Positions 6,146 through 9,295 of a DNA stretch of 9,295 nt are shown piece after piece. The translations under genes were made by a program, and so were the position numbers. The notes under the pieces are model-generated. The model did not search any database and was not told where the DNA came from. It saw nothing but the letters and a program-made list of their open reading frames with translations. The stretch's first letter is position 1, and every line of letters starts with the position of its first letter. This stretch comes from Candidatus Colimorpha enterica (GTDB lineage: Bacteria; Bacillota; Clostridia; Oscillospirales; CAG-272), in NCBI GenBank assembly GCA_000433515.1, contig FR891097.1, positions 1-9,295 of the forward strand, written 5' to 3'.

Positions 6146-6316
6146 TTCGCAATTTCAGTCGCTGCATTTTTTCATTACCGTTGTTCCTCGTTTTAACGAA
6201 AATCTTATGCCTCGCAGAAAGAAAAATGAAACCCGCCCATCGCCGAAGTGATTACGCTTGCCGGAGGCGCATTTCATACAGAGAAGCGGTATTTTGCCCC
6301 TGCGGTTGATTTCACT

Positions 6317-6349
6317 AAAAAACTCACCTGCCAAAGCAAGTGAGTTTTT
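6317..6349 (-). terminator. Intrinsic terminator of the tRNA transcript
   Basis: Read on the minus strand, AAAACTCAC, TTGC, a TTTG loop, GCA and GTGAGTTTTTT form a hairpin ending in a T-run. The stem starts immediately at the encoded CCA end of tRNA-Tyr. Confidence 0.85.
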
Positions 6350-6433
6350 GGTGGGAGCGAGTGGATTCGGACCACTGAAGTCATAGACAACAGATTTACA
6401 GTCTGCCCCCTTTGGCCGCTCGGGAACGCTCCC
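6349..6433 (-). tRNA. tRNA-Tyr (anticodon GTA)
   Basis: The acceptor stem GGGAGCG (6433-6427) pairs with CGCTCCC (6359-6353), followed by discriminator A and an encoded CCA (6351-6349). The anticodon GTA is at 6399-6397 within CTGTAAATC. The long variable arm typical of bacterial tRNA-Tyr accounts for the 85-base length. It is the second gene of a two-tRNA transcript, five bases after tRNA-Thr. Confidence 0.95.
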
Positions 6434-6438
6434 GTATA

Positions 6439-6513
6439 TGGAGCTGGTGAACGGAGTCGAACCATCAACCTGCTGATTACAAATCAGCTGCTCTGCCATT
6501 GAGCCACACCAGC
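6439..6513 (-). tRNA. tRNA-Thr (anticodon TGT)
   Basis: The acceptor stem GCTGGTG (6513-6507) pairs with CACCAGC (6449-6443), then discriminator T and encoded CCA (6441-6439). The anticodon arm is GCTGA-TTTGTAA-TCAGC with TGT at 6481-6479, and the T arm contains GGTTCGACTCC. Its length is 75 bases including CCA. It reads ACA and related Thr codons. Confidence 0.95.
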
Positions 6514-6549
6514 AAATCATCGCCGCTCGTTTACCTTGCAACGGATGAT

Positions 6550-6578
6550 ATTATACCATAACGTGAGATGATTGTCAA
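6550..6578 (-). promoter_or_regulatory. Consensus promoter of the tRNA-Thr/tRNA-Tyr transcript
   Basis: On the minus strand, TTGACA (6578-6573), a 17-base spacer and TATAAT (6555-6550) form a perfect consensus promoter with an extended -10 (TGG before TATAAT). Upstream of the -35 lie A-tracts (AAAAAATCAAAAAATCC), resembling an UP element of stable-RNA promoters. The predicted start near 6543 leaves about 30 bases before tRNA-Thr. Confidence 0.9.
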
Positions 6579-6633
6579 TAGGATTTTTTGATTTTTTGAA
6601 AAACATTTTCGGAATTTCCGGAGACGCGCCGGA

Positions 6634-6945
6634 TCAGCCGTTCAGGTCACGGATCAGAGCGAGGATATGCTCTGCCTGTTTTTCCGGGAGCCTTGAAAAC
6701 TCGCGGTACAGATCGGCTGCGGTTCCCGGCGATTCCGTGTCGGTGTCAAAAAATGCGCGCGGTTCGATTCCGAGATACTCGCAGATGTAAAAGAACCCGG
6801 CCATTGACGGCAGAGTGCGCTTGTTCTCGATTTTGTTGATATAACTCTCGCTCTGTCCGAGCGCAAGGCTCATTTCCCGCGCGGATACGCCTTTTTTGAG
6901 TCTCAGTGCAGATATTCTGTTTGCAAACCAGTCAAAATAGTCCAT
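6634..6945 (-). CDS. XRE/Cro-CI-type helix-turn-helix transcriptional regulator
   Basis: A 103-residue DNA-binding protein. Residues 7-62 form a complete XRE helix-turn-helix domain: NRISALRLKKGVSAREMSLA, LGQSESYINKIENKRTLPS and FFYICEYLGIEP. The pattern of helix 2, turn, recognition helix QSESYINKIE and the following NKRTLPS is standard. The remaining forty residues (DTDTESPGTAADLY...EKQAEHILALIRDLNG) form a short helical tail, probably for dimerisation, with no ligand domain. GGAGGG just before the ATG at 6945 (ACGGAGGGCAAAAAA) decides the start. It is divergent from the two-lipoprotein operon, with 160 bases between start codons containing several palindromes, so it is probably an autorepressor that also controls the lipoproteins. 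No clear strong terminator follows before the tRNA promoter region. Confidence 0.9.
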   Translation of the reverse strand: MDYFDWFANRISALRLKKGVSAREMSLALGQSESYINKIENKRTLPSMAGFFYICEYLGIEPRAFFDTDTESPGTAADLYREFSRLPEKQAEHILALIRDLNG

Positions 6946-7006
6946 TTTTTTGCCCTCCGTATTATTATACATCCGTGAAAGCAATATGTGGGGAAAATAA
7001 AGATAT

Positions 7007-7022
7007 ATTTGTCTTGACAAAT
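7007..7022. promoter_or_regulatory. 16-bp palindrome over the -35 box, likely XRE operator
   Basis: ATTTGTCTTGACAAAT is a perfect palindrome of two 7-bp arms around TT. Its right part contains the TTGACA -35 of the lipoprotein promoter, so bound protein would block RNA polymerase. Its size and symmetry fit a dimeric XRE repressor. Assignment to the adjacent regulator is inference. Confidence 0.6.
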
Positions 7023-7042
7023 GGAAATAAAGGATGTATAAT
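7014..7042 (+). promoter_or_regulatory. Consensus promoter of the two-lipoprotein operon
   Basis: TTGACA (7014-7019), a 17-base spacer and TATAAT (7037-7042) match the vegetative consensus at all twelve positions. Transcription should start near 7049, giving a leader of about 57 bases. So strong a core promoter overlapping two palindromes suggests tight repression. Confidence 0.9.
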
Positions 7043-7057
7043 AATTGAAAAGACATA

Positions 7058-7077
7058 CTGCAAATCCATATTTGCAG
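7058..7077 (+). promoter_or_regulatory. Hairpin or second operator in the lipoprotein leader
   Basis: CTGCAAAT (7058-7065) and ATTTGCAG (7070-7077) are perfect inverted repeats around CCAT, about ten bases after the predicted transcription start. The half-sites share CAAAT/ATTTG with the palindrome at 7007-7022, so this may be a second operator; it could also fold as an mRNA 5' hairpin. No T-run follows, so it is not a terminator. Confidence 0.45.
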
Positions 7078-7105
7078 AAAAACTGTTATCGGAGGTAAAA
7101 GTGAA

Positions 7106-8131
7106 ATGAAAAAAGTGTCATTCCGGCTGTTTGTCGTGATGCTTTTTGCGGTGCTGTTCCTTGCGTCGTGCGGATGTGAGCACGAGTGGCAGCCGGCGGA
7201 CTGCAGGAACCCGGCAATCTGCAAAAAGTGCGGTGCAGCCCACGGAGAACCCGATGCCGGAAAGCATGAAGCGGTGAAGGACGCGGCTGTGGCTCCGACC
7301 TGCACCGCAGACGGCAAAGCCGAGGGCGAGCACTGCTCAAGGTGCGGAAAGGTGCTTGTTCCGCAGGAGAAAATTCCGGCGGCGGGACATGAACCGGTCA
7401 ACTTTGAAGCGGTTCAGCCGACCTGTGCCGCCGAGGGCAGAAGCGCCGGAAGCGAATGCGCAAAATGCGGCGCTGTCCTTGAAGGCGGGGAGACGATTGC
7501 AAAGCTGCCGCACACCGAGGTGGTTGATCCGGCGGTGGAGGAGAGCTGCGAAACCTTCGGGAAGACGGAAGGAAAGCATTGTTCCGTGTGCGGCGAAGTA
7601 ATTGTCAGGCAGGAAAATATTAATCCGCGGCATACTTATGACAACGGCGCCTGTGTGAGATGCGGTACGATATCGGGTGGTGTCCCGTGGACTTTCAAAA
7701 ATTATGTTGATGAGTTCGGAAAAGCTGACGGTACATATTTGTCGTATGAAACCTATGACGGTAAACATAAGGGCTATCTGGAAGATGACGGTACGTGTGC
7801 AGGACAGATAATTGTAGACAAGGGACGTGTGAGCATCGGTTTGTTTCGTAAGCTTTTTGGCGAATATGACCGTGTCAAAGGATATTACGGACAGAAGTAT
7901 ACGGTTTCTGTCCTTGACTCAAACGGGAAAAAGTATACGTTTGAAGGAAAAATGCCGAGGAATGCTGACCGTATTGAAATTGTTTCAAACAAGAATAAGT
8001 TTTTCTCTCTGCTGAAATCCGGGAAAGAAATCACGGTTTGTGTTTATTCGGAATACGGTATTTCATATGAACAATTCCTGTTCACCGTGAAAACCTACGG
8101 CTTCAAGCCGATGTATGAAAAACTGAAATAA
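7106..8131 (+). CDS. Lipoprotein with CxxC repeats and a C-terminal domain of different base composition
   Basis: A 341-residue predicted surface lipoprotein. The signal peptide MKKVSFRLFVVMLFAVLFLAS ends in the lipobox LASC, with Cys22 as the anchor. Residues 28-190 hold repeat units of about 40 residues of the type PTCxADGKxEGxHCSxCGxVL...H, with CxxC pairs at 39/42, 77/80, 118/121, 159/162 and a shorter last unit at 183/186; such zinc-ribbon-like repeats recur in clostridial surface proteins and probably bind metal or form disulfides. Residues 195-341 form a beta-rich domain (IIVDKGRVSIGLF, KYTVSVLDSNGKKYTFEG, LLKSGKEITVCVY) resembling, from memory, a C-terminal module of clostridial proteins. 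GGAGGT (7091-7096) sets the ATG at 7106. By hand count GC falls from 74/120 bases (7261-7380) to 45/120 (7921-8040), hinting at domain fusion. A second lipoprotein follows after 14 bases. Confidence 0.85.
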   Translation: MKKVSFRLFVVMLFAVLFLASCGCEHEWQPADCRNPAICKKCGAAHGEPDAGKHEAVKDAAVAPTCTADGKAEGEHCSRCGKVLVPQEKIPAAGHEPVNFEAVQPTCAAEGRSAGSECAKCGAVLEGGETIAKLPHTEVVDPAVEESCETFGKTEGKHCSVCGEVIVRQENINPRHTYDNGACVRCGTISGGVPWTFKNYVDEFGKADGTYLSYETYDGKHKGYLEDDGTCAGQIIVDKGRVSIGLFRKLFGEYDRVKGYYGQKYTVSVLDSNGKKYTFEGKMPRNADRIEIVSNKNKFFSLLKSGKEITVCVYSEYGISYEQFLFTVKTYGFKPMYEKLK

Positions 8132-8145
8132 AGGAGGGAATCGGA

Positions 8146-8502
8146 ATGAAACAGACAAAACGGGTCGTTTCAATTGTCGCGGTGCTTGCAATACCGGTGC
8201 TTTCTTTCTGCTCCTGCAGCAGTCAGAATGCCGCCCCTCCCGGAGTACGTCCGGAATTCAAGGAGGCGGTGGATTCATACGAAGGCTTCTTTGACGAGTA
8301 CTGCAGCTTCATGGAGAGGTATACGAAATCGGAAAATCCGCTCGGGATGATGAACGAATATCTCAACTTTCTGTCACGGTGTCAGACGATGCTGCAGAAG
8401 TTTTACGCCATCGCGAACACGGATATGAACGAGGCGGAGGCGCTTTATTATCAGAGGGCATATGAGCGGATCATGAGAAAGATCAGCGGATATGTTTCCT
8501 GA
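8146..8502 (+). CDS. DUF6591-like lipoprotein
   Basis: A 118-residue predicted lipoprotein. The signal MKQTKRVVSIVAVLAIPVLSFC precedes CSCSS, with Cys24 the more likely lipid-anchored residue; the lipobox is not ideal. The mature part is helical: RPEFKEAVDSYEGFFDEYCSFMERY (residues 35-59), MMNEYLNFLSRCQTMLQKFY (69-88) and DMNEAEALYYQRAYERIMRKISGYV (93-117). From memory this matches the DUF6591 family (pattern EFKEAMDSYEAF..EYC.FM), which has no known function. Length is near the family's core domain, so nothing appears missing. AAGGAGGGA (8131-8139) overlaps the stop of the preceding lipoprotein and sets the ATG at 8146, so the two genes are translated from one message and share the promoter at 7014-7042. 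A terminator follows 25 bases after the stop. Confidence 0.82.
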   Translation: MKQTKRVVSIVAVLAIPVLSFCSCSSQNAAPPGVRPEFKEAVDSYEGFFDEYCSFMERYTKSENPLGMMNEYLNFLSRCQTMLQKFYAIANTDMNEAEALYYQRAYERIMRKISGYVS

Positions 8503-8525
8503 GTGAATTATCTTCCGGAAATGAG

Positions 8526-8563
8526 AAATCAGACGGTGCGCAGCTGCGTGCCGCCTGATTTTT
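8526..8563. terminator. Bidirectional intrinsic terminator after the lipoprotein operon
   Basis: AATCAG (8527-8532) pairs with CTGATT (8555-8560); the stem continues after one mismatch with CGG/CCG, two wobble pairs and CGC/GCG around an AGCT loop. TTTTT (8559-8563) follows on the plus strand. On the minus strand the arm is followed by TTCTCATTT, so it also serves the convergent flavoprotein gene ending at 8567. Confidence 0.85.
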
Positions 8564-8566
8564 CTG

Positions 8567-9295
8567 TCACTGACTGTCTATCGCTCCCGCCGCCGCGCAG
8601 ACTGCGGTGGAAAATGCGATCTGGAGGTTGAAGCCGCCGGTATAGCCGTCAACGTCGATGATTTCTCCGGCGAAAAACAGACCGGAGACGAGCTTTGACT
8701 GCATTGTTTTCGGGTCGATCTCCTTAACGGAGATGCCGCCCTTTGTGATTATCGCCTCATCGATGGGACGGAAGCGGGAAAGGCGGACGGGGAAGTCCTT
8801 AAGGAGGGCTGTCACCATTCTGCGCTCTTCTTTCGTTATCGAATTGACCTTTTTTTCACCCGGGATGCCGGAGAGGCGGACGAAAACCGGGATCATTTTT
8901 GCCGGGAGAAGTGCGCCGAGGGAATTTGCAAAATCGCGGTTGATATTCTTTGAAAAGTCGGAGAGAAGTCGGTCGCCGAGGGCTTTTTCGTCAAGCGCAG
9001 GCTTCAGGTCGATATGAAGAATGTACTTTCCCGGCGCAAGGTCGGGTATCATCGAGGATGCCGAGAGTATCACAGGTCCCGTGACCCCGAAATGGGTGAA
9101 CATCATCTCGCCGAAGTCACGGTATACCCCGCGTCCGGAGTCCGACGTGACCGAGACTGCGACGTTTTTCAGCGAAAGTCCCTGCATTCCGGCGCAGAAG
9201 CGGTCGGGTGACTCTATCGGAACAAGCGACGGGCGGAGGGGAGTTACGGTGTGCCCCAGCGCTTTGGCAAAACGGTAGCCGTCGCCGTCGGAGCC
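8567..9295 (-). CDS. HI0933/YhiN-family FAD-dependent oxidoreductase (partial, C-terminal part)
   Basis: The window holds the last 242 residues of a protein whose family is usually about 400 long; the N-terminal FAD-binding motif lies beyond the right edge. Recognisable are GSDGDGYRFAKALGH and PLRPSLVPIE at the visible start, GEMMFTHFGVTGPVILSAS in the central region, and the C-terminal AIITKGGISVKEIDPKTMQSK, GLFFAGEIIDVDGYTGGFNL and QIAFSTAVCAAAGA. The last blocks form the C-terminal half of the FAD site in HI0933-like proteins (BaiN/YhiN group). Family members are cytoplasmic flavoproteins, mostly without a settled substrate; a role in bile-acid reduction has been proposed for one clostridial member. 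The reading frame is intact, and its stop codon sits at the shared terminator. No partner gene is visible on this side. Confidence 0.92.
   Translation of the reverse strand, partial: GSDGDGYRFAKALGHTVTPLRPSLVPIESPDRFCAGMQGLSLKNVAVSVTSDSGRGVYRDFGEMMFTHFGVTGPVILSASSMIPDLAPGKYILHIDLKPALDEKALGDRLLSDFSKNINRDFANSLGALLPAKMIPVFVRLSGIPGEKKVNSITKEERRMVTALLKDFPVRLSRFRPIDEAIITKGGISVKEIDPKTMQSKLVSGLFFAGEIIDVDGYTGGFNLQIAFSTAVCAAAGAIDSQ

Larger units (their letters stand above)
6961..7045. repeat. Perfect 14-bp inverted repeat carrying the -10 boxes of the divergent promoters
   Basis: ATTATTATACATCC (6961-6974) is the exact reverse complement of GGATGTATAATAAT (7032-7045). Each copy contains TATAAT in the outward direction: the right copy is the -10 of the lipoprotein promoter, and the left copy is placed to be the -10 of the XRE gene (weak -35, CCCACA, at 6992-6987). 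The copies are 57 bases apart. Confidence 0.8.

Noticed and set aside
3055..6157. Reassignment of TGA to Trp, suggested by in-frame TGAs at 3055-3057 (AraC remnant) and 6157-6155 (small gene) where Trp would fit
   Set aside because: Intact genes in the same window (DUF3793, flavodoxin, serpin, isomerase, aldolase, XRE, flavoprotein) end on TGA at the expected protein length, often with terminators right after, so the standard bacterial code holds.
6349..6513. tRNA genes as an integration site of a mobile element
   Set aside because: No integrase, no duplicated tRNA 3' end and no change of gene content beside the tRNAs.
6155..6541. 128-codon minus-strand open frame over the tRNAs
   Set aside because: It runs through both tRNA genes and their terminator, so it is not a protein gene. 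Only its last codons (MKKCSD) are of interest, as a possible leader peptide of the small gene.

Overview
The window looks like chromosomal DNA of a Gram-positive, anaerobic member of the Clostridia, probably a gut or rumen Oscillospirales-type organism. The evidence is moderate GC content with strong AGGAGG-type ribosome binding sites, TTGACA-17-TATAAT promoters, several lipoprotein signal peptides, a DUF3793/flavodoxin pair, a DUF6591-type lipoprotein, a secreted serpin, and lipoproteins with CxxC repeats of a kind common in clostridia. TGA, TAA and encoded tRNA CCA ends are used normally. No phage, plasmid, insertion sequence or CRISPR array is visible.

Layout. (1) 1-1262, plus strand: a structured leader, a Cys-rich DUF3793 protein, a 120-base gap with a perfect 10-bp inverted repeat, and a short flavodoxin. 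A bidirectional terminator separates these from (2) a minus-strand serpin lipoprotein (1319-2575). (3) 2700-3285: remnant of an AraC-family regulator, with its N-terminus missing, a likely frameshift and an in-frame TGA. (4) 3331-5854: a well-formed promoter, a leader with two near-identical palindromes, then an L-fucose/L-arabinose isomerase-family enzyme and a diverged class II aldolase-family protein as a two-gene sugar operon, closed by a bidirectional terminator. (5) 5936-6145, minus: a small Cys-rich protein whose best ribosome binding site lies upstream of an in-frame TGA. (6) 6349-6578, minus: tRNA-Thr(TGT) and tRNA-Tyr(GTA) behind a consensus promoter and ahead of a terminator. (7) 6634-6945, minus: a small XRE-type repressor divergent from (8) 7106-8502, plus: two lipoproteins, one with CxxC repeats and one DUF6591-like, in one operon. 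Their shared control region carries nested palindromes. (9) 8567-9295, minus: the C-terminal part of an HI0933/YhiN-type flavoprotein running off the window.

How the genes may work together. The isomerase and aldolase pair probably splits an unidentified sugar. Its neighbouring AraC regulator is broken, so control may rest on the palindromes in its leader. The aldolase homologue has lost one canonical zinc ligand and the phosphate-binding residues, so it may act on an unusual substrate or do something else. The XRE protein most likely controls itself and the two lipoproteins. The parts most worth a second look are this diverged aldolase, the XRE/lipoprotein control region, the sugar-operon leader, and the small gene with a TGA at codon 7.
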